Shown here one piece after another: positions 47,351 to 57,058 of a stretch of 64,000 bases of DNA. Positions within the stretch are counted from its first letter, which is position 1; each line of letters opens with the position of its first letter. Made by a program: the position numbers and the translations under genes. The DNA comes from Bacteroidetes bacterium B1(2017). Lineage in GTDB: Bacteria > Bacteroidota > Bacteroidia > UKL13-3. The stretch covers positions 88,951 to 152,950 of the forward strand of contig NKJG01000007.1 of NCBI GenBank assembly GCA_002256395.1, read 5' to 3'. Under the pieces are notes generated by a model that saw only the letters and a list, made by a program, of their open reading frames with translations, was not told the origin of the DNA and made no database searches.

Positions 47351-48558
47351 TAGTTGGTCTGAGCCAAACGCTCATAAAAATTAAGTTTACGAGCAATTAT
47401 TTTATGGTTATCATATTTCTCGCAGGCAAGTTTTGCCGCATTTTCGCCAATGCGAATGATCTCTTGAGGATTGTTAATTAAGAAAGCAATTTTTGCCTTA
47501 AACTCTTCGGCCGAATTAGCTTTTAAGATATGCTCCCCATCAATAGCATCAATACCTTGCGCTCCTAAATCGGTAGAGATAATACACTTACCTAAGGCCA
47601 TGCCTTCAAGTATTTTTACACGTATGCCACTCCCCGAAAACAAAGGAACTATCATGATGGCTTTCTCATTCATAAATCCAATGGCATCGTCTATTTCGCC
47701 CAAAACACGGATATTATTTTGATTATTAAAATCGAAAAACGAAACTGGAATATTTCTTCCAGCAAGGTAAAAATGTAAATCAGGAAAGCTTTCGTTTATA
47801 TCAAACCATACTTGTTGTATAAACCATTTCATGGCCTCTTGGTTAGGCATCCAATCCATAGAGCCCAAATGAAACAAGCTTGGCATTTCTACATTGCTTG
47901 AGTTTCTTATAAGTTTATCAATATGAATTCCAAACGGAAATACTTCGATAGGTTTTTTGCAACCACCAGCCAGTAACAATTGCTTATCCACTTCGGTAAT
48001 GGCAGAAATGCCATCAAACTGGTTGAGCATTGATAGCTCGTACTTTTTAAGGCGTTGGCTTAAGAGGTGTAAATACCATTTGCGCAGGGTACCTGTTTCT
48101 ATTTGCGCAAGGGTTTCCCAAATAACGTATTCTATATTATGTTGCCTAAGTACACAAACGGCCTTACTATTTTTACGAATAATATCGAGGTAGGGCGCCA
48201 CAAAAATGCTTTCAAACACCACCACATCAAAGTGTTTGGTTTTGCAAAGTTGTTCTAATTGATCTTCAAACTCTTTGCAAATAAAGCGCTCCACATGGTA
48301 CGATTTAGAGCTAAATAAATTTACAAAGGCATCCCAAGGTTTAACCGTATTATCTATATAGGTTAAATGAATATCGGCCATTTCTTTCACATGGTCGGGC
48401 AGCTCATCATAAGTGATATAGTGCTTTTCGGTATTTAATGAGGCAAGCGTAAGGTTAACTCCGGCTTGGTGATAGCCTTTAGTAAAGTTAAAATACCCTA
48501 GGGCGCCGCCATCTTTAAGAGGCCAAGGAAAACGATTGGTTATCTGAAGAATATTCAT
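47350..48558 (-). CDS. Glycosyltransferase, GT4-like
   Basis: A 402-residue GT-B fold enzyme. The N-terminal half has 'NRFPWPLKDGGALGYFNFTK' (acceptor-side Gly-rich start). The C-terminal half has 'FHLGSMDWMPNQEAMKWFI' and the nucleotide-sugar loop 'VPLFSGSGIRVKILEGMALG', with 'ISTDLGAQGID'. This matches sugar transferases seen in Bacteroidota cell-surface polysaccharide loci. Donor and acceptor are unknown. It is coupled to the radical SAM gene downstream. Confidence 0.88.
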   Translation of the reverse strand: MNILQITNRFPWPLKDGGALGYFNFTKGYHQAGVNLTLASLNTEKHYITYDELPDHVKEMADIHLTYIDNTVKPWDAFVNLFSSKSYHVERFICKEFEDQLEQLCKTKHFDVVVFESIFVAPYLDIIRKNSKAVCVLRQHNIEYVIWETLAQIETGTLRKWYLHLLSQRLKKYELSMLNQFDGISAITEVDKQLLLAGGCKKPIEVFPFGIHIDKLIRNSSNVEMPSLFHLGSMDWMPNQEAMKWFIQQVWFDINESFPDLHFYLAGRNIPVSFFDFNNQNNIRVLGEIDDAIGFMNEKAIMIVPLFSGSGIRVKILEGMALGKCIISTDLGAQGIDAIDGEHILKANSAEEFKAKIAFLINNPQEIIRIGENAAKLACEKYDNHKIIARKLNFYERLAQTN

Positions 48559-48661
48559 GTAAAAGGTGTTACCTAAGTAATTGGCTTTCTAAACCAATTA
48601 TTTATGAGGGGACGAAAGTAAGGGCAATTTCAAAATTTACAAAATTGCCTTTTACTAAGAG

Positions 48662-51600
48662 CTATCGGTTCAGCACAACTTTAGCTGGGAAACGCTGGCC
48701 TTTAGGAGATACAACATTAATCTCATACACGCCATCTGCCAAATCGCCCAAATCAATTGTAGCTTCATTGCTTCTACCTCCTAAGTTAAACTCTTTTACT
48801 TTTTGACCCATAAGGTTTACCACCTCAATACTTTGAATTTGCAATGCGCTATTGTTTGAGCTAATTTGAACGCTACCCGTACTTGGGTTTGGAAACACCT
48901 CAATTTTAGCCCCAATAAAACCAGCCTCATTCAATCCTGTTTTAGTTGGATCGAGCAAATTTGAGAATATTCTTACTGGTGCTTTATTAAGTGTTGGATT
49001 ACAACTTGTGTTTAAACTTAACTCTAATAAATACCTCACATTTCCGGCAGGCACTAATGAATCGGTAAAGGCCACAGCGTTAGTTGCTAGCTGCTTAATA
49101 ACCAAAAACGGACCTCTATTTACGCTCCGTAAAACATCAATACTTGTGGCATTTGTTTGTCCCACTAGGGCAGGCCAAGTAAGAATGTTATTACTACCAG
49201 AAGCTAAAAGCGTAACTATTAATGGATTTTGAGCAGTGCTTACGGCCGATGAATTATTACATGAATCGACCACCTTTATTTGGTAATACTTATTTGTTTT
49301 AACGGTATCGGTAAATAGGCTGTAGGCGTTGTAAAGCTGACTATCTATTGGGCTAAATGTACCTGTTGCCGTTGTGCTTGCCAATACAATAAAACCTGCC
49401 ACACCCATGTTTGGAGTTTTGTTCCAAATAACTTGGTGATAACCTGTGGCGGTATCGGTGCCAATAGCGCAGAGTTGTTGGCCTGTAAACAAAGGCTTAT
49501 AGCCTATTAGTACCGAATCTTTTACACTGCAATTATTGCTATCGGTAACCAAAACTCTTGCGTAGCCTGGGGCTAAGTTGCCGAGTAATGCTAAGGAATC
49601 GGAGGGATTAGCATTCCAAACAATATGGTAGGGTTTAACTCCGCCTGTAATAACTACATTGGCACTACCATTTGTAGCACCCAAACACGAAGCATTTTTA
49701 CCTGTAATAGTAGTTGTAATGGCACCCGATTGAGAGATTGTAACATTTAATACAGCAGTACAATTAAAGGTATCGGCAACCGTAAACTGGTAAGAGCCTG
49801 GAGCTAAGTTTGAGAATACATTTGTACTTGAATAGGTACCTGTTCCTTTTTTATACAAATACGGTTTAGTTCCACCTGTTGCATTTAAGATTATTTGTCC
49901 GTTGTTTGAACCAAAGCAACTACCCTTAACCAAAGAAGTACCAAGCACTAAAAGAGGTGGATCTACAATAGTTGCCGAATAGCTTTTCTCGCAATTATTC
50001 CAATCCTTAATTTTAAATGTATAAGCACCAGCAGATAATGAGCCAAACAAATTGCTAGTGGTATAGGAACTAGGATCTACTTTGTATTGATACGGAGTAT
50101 TTCCACCACTGCCTAAAACAGTAACACTACCTAAATCGCTATGGCAAAGCGGTTGCGAAACAGATAGCGAAGCATTTAATTTGGTATTTGGTTCGGTTAT
50201 GGTGGCAGTAGCTGTTGCAAGGCAACCCAATGAATCTTGCAGCATAAAGGTTTGCAAACCTGCAGGCAATGCACTTATTGAGGTGCTTGATTGATAAATA
50301 CCCCAAACAACTTTATATTGATAAGGCAAATATCCGCTATCGCCTTTTAATACAACTGAACCTAAAGAATCGCCTTTACACTTCATATTTACTTGGCTCA
50401 GCACACTTAATTTAACTGCTATGGAAGGTTGGGTTAAAGTTAAGCGGAGTGTATCTGTTACATTAAAACTATCCTTAGCAACAATTACATAAGCACCTGC
50501 AAGTAGGCCTGTAAAATTGCCATTGCTTCGCCAAGCGCCATTATTGGCTTTGTATTGAACCGTGGTAGAAGCACCAGAGGCCATAACGCTAATTAATCCA
50601 CTTGTATCGCCTTTGCAAATATTGTTTTTGCTCTGAACCAAACTAAGGGTTATAAAACTAATATCCACCGAATCGTTGATAGTTGTAACACCGCAAGGAC
50701 CAGTGAGGAGCAGTTTTATTTTATACCTACCACTAATAGGGAAATTGAATGTAGTAACGCTATCAGAATTTATGGTAGTGAACACATTGCTTCCCGGTGT
50801 AGTTTCTAATTGCCATTGAGTTAAACTTTTGTTTACAGTGGCTGTATTAGTTAATTTATACGTAAGCTTACGTGTGTTTTTACTAAGCAAGGTTTTGGTA
50901 ATTGTTACCAAAGGTGTTTGATACACATAGAAAGCAACAGAGCGCAAAATTTTTGCTGGCAATGCACAACGGCGGTCTTGACCTTTTACTGTGAGAACAT
51001 AAGGCGCATTTCTACCAGCAGTGAGCGGAATATTCCAACAAAAACGCATGCTATCATTTATTGGTCCGTTTATGCTACGTGTGGCCGCGTTATAAAGCGG
51101 AGTAAAAGTGGCACCCGTCATATCATTGGTGCTATTCCAAGTTAAGTCTGTTGTATCTGTAACAGCAGTATCGCTGGCAACAAAGGTTCTACAAAAGGTT
51201 GTTCCTGGGCAAATTCTAATAGAATCGTTTACATACCCATACGTACCTATATAGGCATTTGCAGCATCGTATTTTTTAAGCGTAACAGGCGAGTTGGCAG
51301 GGCAAGCCTGACTCCAAATGAGTATATCTCTTCGGGTAGTTCCCATAAGCGTTGGAACGGTGCCCACTGTTTTCCATTGTTTAACTTCTACCACGCAAGT
51401 AGCCACAAAATTACCATTGGGTCTACACATAATATCGCCTGTATAGGGGTTAACATAAATACCTGTTGGCAAAGTTGCTGGCGGGCTTTTAACTGGTGCT
51501 CCTAAATAAGGCATAGGCACAGTTGCACTATAGGGTGCAACATAGGTAACAGGAGTTCCAGCGGCTGAAAGCGAATTAGCTAAAGCATAACTTAAACTAT

Positions 51601-52267
51601 CTCCATCGGGGTCGTATGCACCTAAATTAATGGCATGATCTGCACCCGCACAAACTGCTATTTCGGGAGCATTGCCAAAAATTGGAGAAGAATTGCAAGG
51701 CGTTGCACAGCGGTTAATAACTAATTCGGAATAAAAGGGAGTTATAGTTGGATTTACAATACCAGTAGTACCCAAATTACCTCTGCAACAAGAATTATAA
51801 CCCAAACGAACTTGGCAACAAGAAGCAGGTAAAGCAGCAAAACTTACTAAACCTGTAAAGGTATAAACTTCTATCCCTGGCGAAAAAGTACCTGCCGTGC
51901 GGGTACCGCAATTGGTGCATATTGTTTTTGAGGTACTGCATAATTGTACCCCCTCATAAATAGTAGCTGGACTTTGAATAGTAAGCGTTTGAGTTCCAAA
52001 ATTGCTTCCATTGCAAGGAGAAGCCGCACCCGTAACACTTATATTTACACTACAGGTAGGGCTTAAAGAGGTAGGGCAACTAGAGCAAAGCTCTGTACCT
52101 TGGCAATCGCGGTAAATTTTTAAGGTTACCGAATATACATTTGGTGTGGTGGTACAGGTATAAAAAAACTCGGTTCCTGCAATAACAAATGCATGTGCCT
52201 TTTTAGTTTGACCCAATAAAAACACTAGTAAAAGGGTAACTATGAATTTAGTAAGGTGTTTTTTCAT
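48662..52267 (-). CDS. T9SS-secreted surface protein with SprB-type repeats
   Basis: A 1201-residue exported protein. A signal peptide (~1-27) precedes a Cys-rich N-terminal region (~28-330; clustered Cys pairs such as 'CCQVRLGYNSCCRG'). SprB-type repeats cover ~542-920, recognisable as 'GSCFGSNNGQIILNATGGTK' and 'SNLAPGSYQFTVADTFNC'. An Fn3-like region follows, and a T9SS sorting domain (~1112-1201, 'IEVFPNPSTGSVQIS'). SprB repeats are known from the gliding-motility adhesin SprB, but other gliding genes are not in this window. Adhesion is a reasonable guess. Confidence 0.87.
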   Translation of the reverse strand: MKKHLTKFIVTLLLVFLLGQTKKAHAFVIAGTEFFYTCTTTPNVYSVTLKIYRDCQGTELCSSCPTSLSPTCSVNISVTGAASPCNGSNFGTQTLTIQSPATIYEGVQLCSTSKTICTNCGTRTAGTFSPGIEVYTFTGLVSFAALPASCCQVRLGYNSCCRGNLGTTGIVNPTITPFYSELVINRCATPCNSSPIFGNAPEIAVCAGADHAINLGAYDPDGDSLSYALANSLSAAGTPVTYVAPYSATVPMPYLGAPVKSPPATLPTGIYVNPYTGDIMCRPNGNFVATCVVEVKQWKTVGTVPTLMGTTRRDILIWSQACPANSPVTLKKYDAANAYIGTYGYVNDSIRICPGTTFCRTFVASDTAVTDTTDLTWNSTNDMTGATFTPLYNAATRSINGPINDSMRFCWNIPLTAGRNAPYVLTVKGQDRRCALPAKILRSVAFYVYQTPLVTITKTLLSKNTRKLTYKLTNTATVNKSLTQWQLETTPGSNVFTTINSDSVTTFNFPISGRYKIKLLLTGPCGVTTINDSVDISFITLSLVQSKNNICKGDTSGLISVMASGASTTVQYKANNGAWRSNGNFTGLLAGAYVIVAKDSFNVTDTLRLTLTQPSIAVKLSVLSQVNMKCKGDSLGSVVLKGDSGYLPYQYKVVWGIYQSSTSISALPAGLQTFMLQDSLGCLATATATITEPNTKLNASLSVSQPLCHSDLGSVTVLGSGGNTPYQYKVDPSSYTTSNLFGSLSAGAYTFKIKDWNNCEKSYSATIVDPPLLVLGTSLVKGSCFGSNNGQIILNATGGTKPYLYKKGTGTYSSTNVFSNLAPGSYQFTVADTFNCTAVLNVTISQSGAITTTITGKNASCLGATNGSANVVITGGVKPYHIVWNANPSDSLALLGNLAPGYARVLVTDSNNCSVKDSVLIGYKPLFTGQQLCAIGTDTATGYHQVIWNKTPNMGVAGFIVLASTTATGTFSPIDSQLYNAYSLFTDTVKTNKYYQIKVVDSCNNSSAVSTAQNPLIVTLLASGSNNILTWPALVGQTNATSIDVLRSVNRGPFLVIKQLATNAVAFTDSLVPAGNVRYLLELSLNTSCNPTLNKAPVRIFSNLLDPTKTGLNEAGFIGAKIEVFPNPSTGSVQISSNNSALQIQSIEVVNLMGQKVKEFNLGGRSNEATIDLGDLADGVYEINVVSPKGQRFPAKVVLNR

Positions 52268-52290
52268 GCAGGGATTTAGTTTAGTTTAAA

Positions 52291-52320
52291 CAAATTTAGT
52301 CGAATACTTGAAAATACAAT
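52291..52320 (-). promoter_or_regulatory. Possible promoter of the SprB-repeat protein gene
   Basis: On the minus strand ATTG (52320-52317), 18 bp, then TAAATTTG (52298-52291), 24 bp before the start codon. The -7 box matches; the -33 box is only TTG. Confidence 0.5.
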
Positions 52321-52405
52321 AAAGGAAACAAGAAGTAAGTGAGAAGGCATGGTGTTGCATGGACGGGCGCTTTGCTTCCTTAGGCATGGTAGTAGCTTCG
52401 AAAGG

Positions 52406-52545
52406 GTCTTCGACAAGCTCAGGCTGACGGGGAAGGAGGATGGGCGTTGGGCGCTGGGAGGTTGAGAGGATGGGACAATGTCCTTAAAGTCCCTAAAGTC
52501 CATTTAGTCCCTAGCTCTATTACAAAATTTTAGATGAAGAGGGAA
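52406..52545. repeat. Direct repeat R1 flanking the PIN gene pair
   Basis: About 140 bp running from TTCGACAAGCTCAGGCTGA through GGAAGGAGGATGGGCG and CAATGTCCTTAAAGTCCC to AGGGAAT. It is a diverged copy of 53195-53338 in the same orientation. Confidence 0.85.
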
Positions 52546-52554
52546 TACACTTAA

Positions 52555-52956
52555 CTAAATTAAGCTAAGGCCGGAAATTTTTTGGAAGTCTTTTTTGTTT
52601 AGGGTTAATAAAGGCAAATTAAATTCCATGCAGGTTGCTGCAATTAAGCTATCGGCAAGTTTGGCATTGATATTAGTGTCGGTCATTTCTTCGGCAAGTT
52701 TTGAACTTAAAGTACTCAAATGAACAACGGGAAGGGAGTTAATTAATTTAATAATTTTAACACGTTCAGCTTTGTCGCAAATTAAAAAGTTACTGATCCA
52801 AAATCTTAGTTCAAATTTCGAAACAACACTTATACCCATTTTATTAAGTCCTAATTTGGATACCAATATTTTTGTTTCTTCATCCCTACCAGAAAAATAT
52901 CGACTAATAATGTTAGTGTCTGCAATATAATTTACAGTTCTATTTTGCATAAACAT
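52555..52956 (-). CDS. PIN-domain ribonuclease, VapC-like toxin candidate
   Basis: A 133-residue protein. The acidic PIN site is visible: Asp13 in ADTNIISRYF, Glu in 'VSKFELRFW', Asp in 'NAKLADSLIAATC' and 'LTLNKKDF' near the end. The length matches VapC. The start may be at the ATG at 52956 or two codons in. The upstream gene overlaps its start by 17 bp, as toxin-antitoxin partners often do. It lies between the direct repeats R1 and R2. Toxin activity is inferred. Confidence 0.8.
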   Translation of the reverse strand: MFMQNRTVNYIADTNIISRYFSGRDEETKILVSKLGLNKMGISVVSKFELRFWISNFLICDKAERVKIIKLINSLPVVHLSTLSSKLAEEMTDTNINAKLADSLIAATCMEFNLPLLTLNKKDFQKISGLSLI

Positions 52957-53137
52957 ATTTCTTACCCTTTGGCTTTAATTTGCTAATGATATCGCGTAGT
53001 TGTTCTAAGGGGTGTTTTTCTTCTACCTTCTTTGGTTTTTTAACGGCAACTTTCTTAACAGAAATACTATTTAAAACAGTTTTCTTTTTAGCTGTTTTCT
53101 TGGCTACCTTTTTTGCTATTTTTTTAGGAGCTTTCAT
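52940..53137 (-). CDS. Small Lys-rich protein, putative antitoxin partner of the PIN protein
   Basis: A 65-residue basic protein. The first ~38 residues are Lys/Ala/Val-rich (KKIAKKVAKKTAKKK), like a histone-H1 tail; the C-terminal 'HPLEQLRDIISKLKPKGKK' forms one amphipathic helix. No AbrB, RHH or Phd motif is recognised, so the antitoxin role rests on position alone: it overlaps the PIN gene by 17 bp and the two sit as a pair between direct repeats. Confidence 0.6.
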   Translation of the reverse strand: MKAPKKIAKKVAKKTAKKKTVLNSISVKKVAVKKPKKVEEKHPLEQLRDIISKLKPKGKKYVYAK

Positions 53138-53194
53138 ACAACAAATTTACTCTTTAAATAATACAATGCAAACCTCGGGGAAGGCCGATGGTGG

Positions 53195-53338
53195 GCCTTC
53201 GACATGCTCAGGCTGATGGGGGAAGGAGGATGGGCGCTGGGCGCTGAGAGGTTGAAAGGATGAGACAATGTCCTTAAAGTCCCTAAAGTCCCTTTAGTCC
53301 CTAACTCTTTCGCACAACGTTTTCGATGAAAGAGAATT
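53195..53338. repeat. Direct repeat R2 flanking the PIN gene pair
   Basis: The counterpart of 52406-52545: TTCGACATGCTCAGGCTGA, GGAAGGAGGATGGGCGCTGG, GACAATGTCCTTAAAGTCCC and GATGAAAGAGAAT follow in the same order. It ends just after the stop of the 53340 gene. Confidence 0.85.
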
Positions 53339-53339
53339 A

Positions 53340-56300
53340 TTACTCCTTCACAAGTTTTATGGAATAGATTTTATCTGTATCGGTTTTGATGCGAAGGAAA
53401 TAAATGCCTGTTGCTTCGGGAAGTGGAATGCTAGTATTTGCTTCCTCTAGATTGTATTCTGCTTGCAATAAACCTTGTGTGTTGTATAGGTATGCTGTTG
53501 CTTGCGTTTGGTTCGAACCTAATTGAATGGTGACTTGCGATTGACTTGGATTTGGGTATACCAGTATGCCAGCGGCAGCTTGTTCTTGTATGCCTGTTCT
53601 ATTATTAATTGTAAAATACGCAGGCTTAGAAATGCTAAACGAATCGCCTAAATAACCTAGAACTAATTGAACATCGTAAAAGTTAGCCTGGGTTAATTTA
53701 AAAATTGGATTGCGTGAATTGGCATTGGTGCCTGAAAAATAAATTACCTTATCTGGTGTAATGGTCCACTGGTAGGAGCTAAATGTTTCTGTGCTAACAA
53801 GGTTTAATGTTAAGGTATCATGTGCAAAACCAGTGGTAGTATTCGCAACAAAATCTACCTCAGGAAACAATTTTATATAGGCCGTTTTAGTATGTGATTG
53901 AAAGGTATCGGCATAAAATACTTTAAGAGTTACATCATAAAAACCAGGCTTAGTAAACCTTATCAAGGGCTCTTTTGAACTAGAATCAGTTCCAGCCAAA
54001 TATTGCTTATTGGGTGTTGGAATAATCCATTGATATTGTTTAACAGCATCCGAAAAACTAGGTGTAAACAGCACCGAATCTGTAAGTAAAACGGTGGTTT
54101 TATTGGCAACAAAATTTAAGGTAGTAACTAAGTTTATATAGTTTGATTTAACAGCTGATAAAAAGGTATTGTTATAGCCAACTTTTAAACTCACATGGTA
54201 GCTAGTTTCTTTATTAAATTGTAGGATTGGATATTGAGAATTGGCATTCGTACCATTTAAAAAGGTAACAGAATTAGGTATAAATTTCCATTCATAAGAG
54301 GTGGCTGGGCCACCAAAAAAAGGGCTAAATGCAACCGAATCTTTAAAGCCTATTGTAGTTTTAGAGGCTGCAAAATCTAAGACGTAGGAAGGTGTAGATT
54401 GGATGCGCCAAATTTTTAACACATTACCAGCAAAGCTAAGTGCATAAGATTGATAGCCGCTAATAGGGCAGGTTTCTAAATAGGCAATAGGTGAACTTGC
54501 AATACCCAAATTTAAGCTCCCATTTGTTCCAAAATTTGCATCTAAGGTTCCGTTTGTTAAAACCCTGGCTAAAAAATAATTCGCATTTATTACATCTTTT
54601 AAATAGGTGGCAGAAACCAAATAGCTGCCATCATCAAAAGGTATTTGACCCACATGAATTTGAGGATAAAAAGAGCTAGGACCAGTCTTTGAATAAAATG
54701 GATTTGGAGTAGAAACTATATATCCATGCTCTGATAATCGTATCCAATTTACACCATGAAAAGAAGTATAACCAGAATAATTTAAGGTACTTGCCACTAA
54801 AATACTTTTAGAGCCAGGTTCGAAGGATAATTTAAAAAACCGAGCGTATTCTCTCGTTGGGGGAATTTTATATCCAGGTATATAGGTAACATAGCTTACA
54901 TACCTCCCATTGCCGGCAAATAACAGATCAAGACTACCATTGCTATTGAGCCTTTGCACCATGGTATCTGAGCTAATAAGGATTTGATCGGTATAAGTTA
55001 CCAATAAATCATTAATAGAAATTGGGGCTGCAGAAAAACCTAAATCACGCACTCCGTTTGCGGTATATCTATAAATACTTTTGCCACCTGCCACTAAAAT
55101 GGAGCCATTGCTTTGAAAGCCAATTTTTGATTTGCCTACTGCATAAGTTGTGCTATCGTTAACAAATCCGTTTATTCCAAAACTTGTATCAATAGAACCT
55201 GTTTGCGAAAATTTAAACAAACTAATTTTTGAATTGGTACTGCTCGTTTGAGTAACTGTAGTTGCAAGAATTTTACCTGCAGGAGTAAAACTAAAATCAG
55301 TACTAAATTGATTTGGGAATGCTCCTGTTTGCAATGGGTTCAAGAAAACACCTTTACCTGCAAAGCTTAAATCTTGCAAGCCCAATGAATTTACCTTAAG
55401 CATACCAAAGTAAAAAACACTGTCGAGTGTGCAGCTAAACGATACAAAAACGTTTCCATTCTCTACTGCTTTTTGCCCAAGAACAGCTATGCTTAGGGCA
55501 ACACTTTCATAAGTTGTATGCAAAATAGCCATTGAACCATTTTGCCCGAAGCCTTGCCAAACCTCACCTGCAGAAGTAATGCTTGAAACCAGTGTTTTTA
55601 CTAAACCTTTGTTAGCTTTTTGTCCTAGGCAAAGTAGGTTTTGGTTATTAAGCTGAACCAAATACACCGAGCTATCGCCACCAGATGACTGTGCAAAGTC
55701 GTAAATACCATTGCTAGCAAAACTAGAATCTATATTGCCATTAGCTAAAAACTTTCGCACCTTAGAGTTGTATTGCGTATAAAACCCAAGGCTTGGTGTT
55801 GGAATAAATTGTGTGCATAATGGAACAGGCGTTCTGTATTGAGTACCATTACTAAAAGCAAAGTTTCTAGTTCCATCCGAATTCAATAAGCAGATAGAGT
55901 TTCCATTAACCAACACCCCAATTCCTCCGTTTGGCAGGAGTTGCAAATCATACACATAATCGTTTTGCATGTATAAATTTGACCCAATAAAAAAACCGTT
56001 TCCCAAGCTAAAAGAAGTATCCGTTGTGCCATTGCTTAAAAACCTAGCTACATAAATATCATAATCCCATCCAAATACAAAAATTTGGCCGGCTAAAATA
56101 ATTTTCCCATCGGGCTGCAACATAAGTTTAGTACCTTGTTCTAATACGGTATGAACAAGCAAACCCGTATGATTAAAACTAGTATCGAGGTTGCCATTTG
56201 GGAGTAATTTTAGCATAACTGCTCTTTGATAACCCGTATTAGGTTGTTTGGTTCCTGCAAGAATAATTTTGCCATCAGGTGCAATCACCAAATCAGAAGG

Positions 56301-56798
56301 AATATCATCAAACAAAGAAATCGCATAGCTTCTATACCCATTTATTCCAAAGCTTGTATCTACCTTTCCATTGGTGAGGTATCTTCTCACAACAAAGTCG
56401 TAGCCAAAACTAGGTGAAATAGTATCATACCCCGCCAAAATCAATTTCCCATCAGCTTGAACACGCCTTATTTTATATTCATTAAGATCGCTTAATGGTA
56501 AGGGAATAAAAATAGTTCCATTGGTTCCATAACTAGAATCAATAGCACCATTTGCCAAAATGCGAGTTGCATAAATAGCTAAAGCTGGTGAATACTTTTG
56601 ACCTATTATAATGGTTCTATTTAAACTATCAACAAAAGCAATACTTGGAGTAGACCCACCACTTTCTTTTAAATAACTAGGGGTAATAGTAGCCAAACCC
56701 TTAGTAGCATAGGTGGTATCAATACCATTGCTTTGAGCTTTTATCTCACTAGATATAAACAAACAAAAAACAAGTAAGGCTGAAACCAATTTACGCAT
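53340..56798 (-). CDS. T9SS-secreted delta-60 repeat propeller protein with PKD-like domains
   Basis: About 1152 residues from the ATG at 56798 (MRKLVSALLVFCLFISSEIK, signal peptide); the frame opens 11 codons earlier at 56831. The N-terminal two thirds (~25-800) consist of delta-60 repeats, recognisable by 'DGKIILAG' followed by 'RYLTNGKVDTSFGINGY'. Three PKD-like domains cover ~804-1066 (each with 'SYEWKFIP'/'QYQWIIPTP'/'SYQWTITP'). A T9SS sorting domain follows ('ILVYPNPSQSQVTIQLGSNQ'). It is a likely surface or extracellular protein with no known activity. It is part of the minus-strand block of T9SS cargo. Confidence 0.87.
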   Translation of the reverse strand: MRKLVSALLVFCLFISSEIKAQSNGIDTTYATKGLATITPSYLKESGGSTPSIAFVDSLNRTIIIGQKYSPALAIYATRILANGAIDSSYGTNGTIFIPLPLSDLNEYKIRRVQADGKLILAGYDTISPSFGYDFVVRRYLTNGKVDTSFGINGYRSYAISLFDDIPSDLVIAPDGKIILAGTKQPNTGYQRAVMLKLLPNGNLDTSFNHTGLLVHTVLEQGTKLMLQPDGKIILAGQIFVFGWDYDIYVARFLSNGTTDTSFSLGNGFFIGSNLYMQNDYVYDLQLLPNGGIGVLVNGNSICLLNSDGTRNFAFSNGTQYRTPVPLCTQFIPTPSLGFYTQYNSKVRKFLANGNIDSSFASNGIYDFAQSSGGDSSVYLVQLNNQNLLCLGQKANKGLVKTLVSSITSAGEVWQGFGQNGSMAILHTTYESVALSIAVLGQKAVENGNVFVSFSCTLDSVFYFGMLKVNSLGLQDLSFAGKGVFLNPLQTGAFPNQFSTDFSFTPAGKILATTVTQTSSTNSKISLFKFSQTGSIDTSFGINGFVNDSTTYAVGKSKIGFQSNGSILVAGGKSIYRYTANGVRDLGFSAAPISINDLLVTYTDQILISSDTMVQRLNSNGSLDLLFAGNGRYVSYVTYIPGYKIPPTREYARFFKLSFEPGSKSILVASTLNYSGYTSFHGVNWIRLSEHGYIVSTPNPFYSKTGPSSFYPQIHVGQIPFDDGSYLVSATYLKDVINANYFLARVLTNGTLDANFGTNGSLNLGIASSPIAYLETCPISGYQSYALSFAGNVLKIWRIQSTPSYVLDFAASKTTIGFKDSVAFSPFFGGPATSYEWKFIPNSVTFLNGTNANSQYPILQFNKETSYHVSLKVGYNNTFLSAVKSNYINLVTTLNFVANKTTVLLTDSVLFTPSFSDAVKQYQWIIPTPNKQYLAGTDSSSKEPLIRFTKPGFYDVTLKVFYADTFQSHTKTAYIKLFPEVDFVANTTTGFAHDTLTLNLVSTETFSSYQWTITPDKVIYFSGTNANSRNPIFKLTQANFYDVQLVLGYLGDSFSISKPAYFTINNRTGIQEQAAAGILVYPNPSQSQVTIQLGSNQTQATAYLYNTQGLLQAEYNLEEANTSIPLPEATGIYFLRIKTDTDKIYSIKLVKE

Positions 56799-56846
56799 AC
56801 TCAAAATTACCATTAATAAATTACTTAGCAAGAGTATTTTATCTTT

Positions 56847-56960
56847 TTATGAAGGGCCTTCGACAAGCTCAGGCTGACGTTGCCTTCGACAAGCTCAGGC
56901 TGACGACTCGACAAGCTCATGATGTGGGTTTGGAAAGTGTCATCCTGAGCTTGTCGAAGG
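56847..56960. repeat. Cluster of TTCGACAAGCTCAGG repeat units
   Basis: Two direct copies of CCTTCGACAAGCTCAGGCTG (from 56851 and 56883), a partial copy, then an inverted copy with CATCCTGAGCTTGTCGAAGG (to 56960). The ends can pair into a long hairpin. The same unit heads the direct repeats R1 and R2. Confidence 0.85.
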
Positions 56961-56978
56961 ATAACTATTAATAAAAAA

Positions 56979-57041
56979 AGAGAACGAGAAAGTGAAAGAG
57001 TCTCGCGCTCTTCCCCCCTCTCGTTCTCTTTCTCGTTCTCT
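56979..57041. repeat. Inverted low-complexity element between two T9SS cargo genes
   Basis: AGAGAACGAGAAAG (56979-56992) is the exact inverse of CTTTCTCGTTCTCT (57028-57041). The loop contains a C/T-rich tract. Related sequence recurs at 63655-63711. Confidence 0.7.
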
Positions 57042-57058
57042 TTCTCGTTCTACTTGAC

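Noticed and set aside
52276..52503. 75-residue minus-strand frame downstream of R1
   Set aside because: It covers direct repeat R1 and the SprB gene promoter region and has no recognisable protein features.
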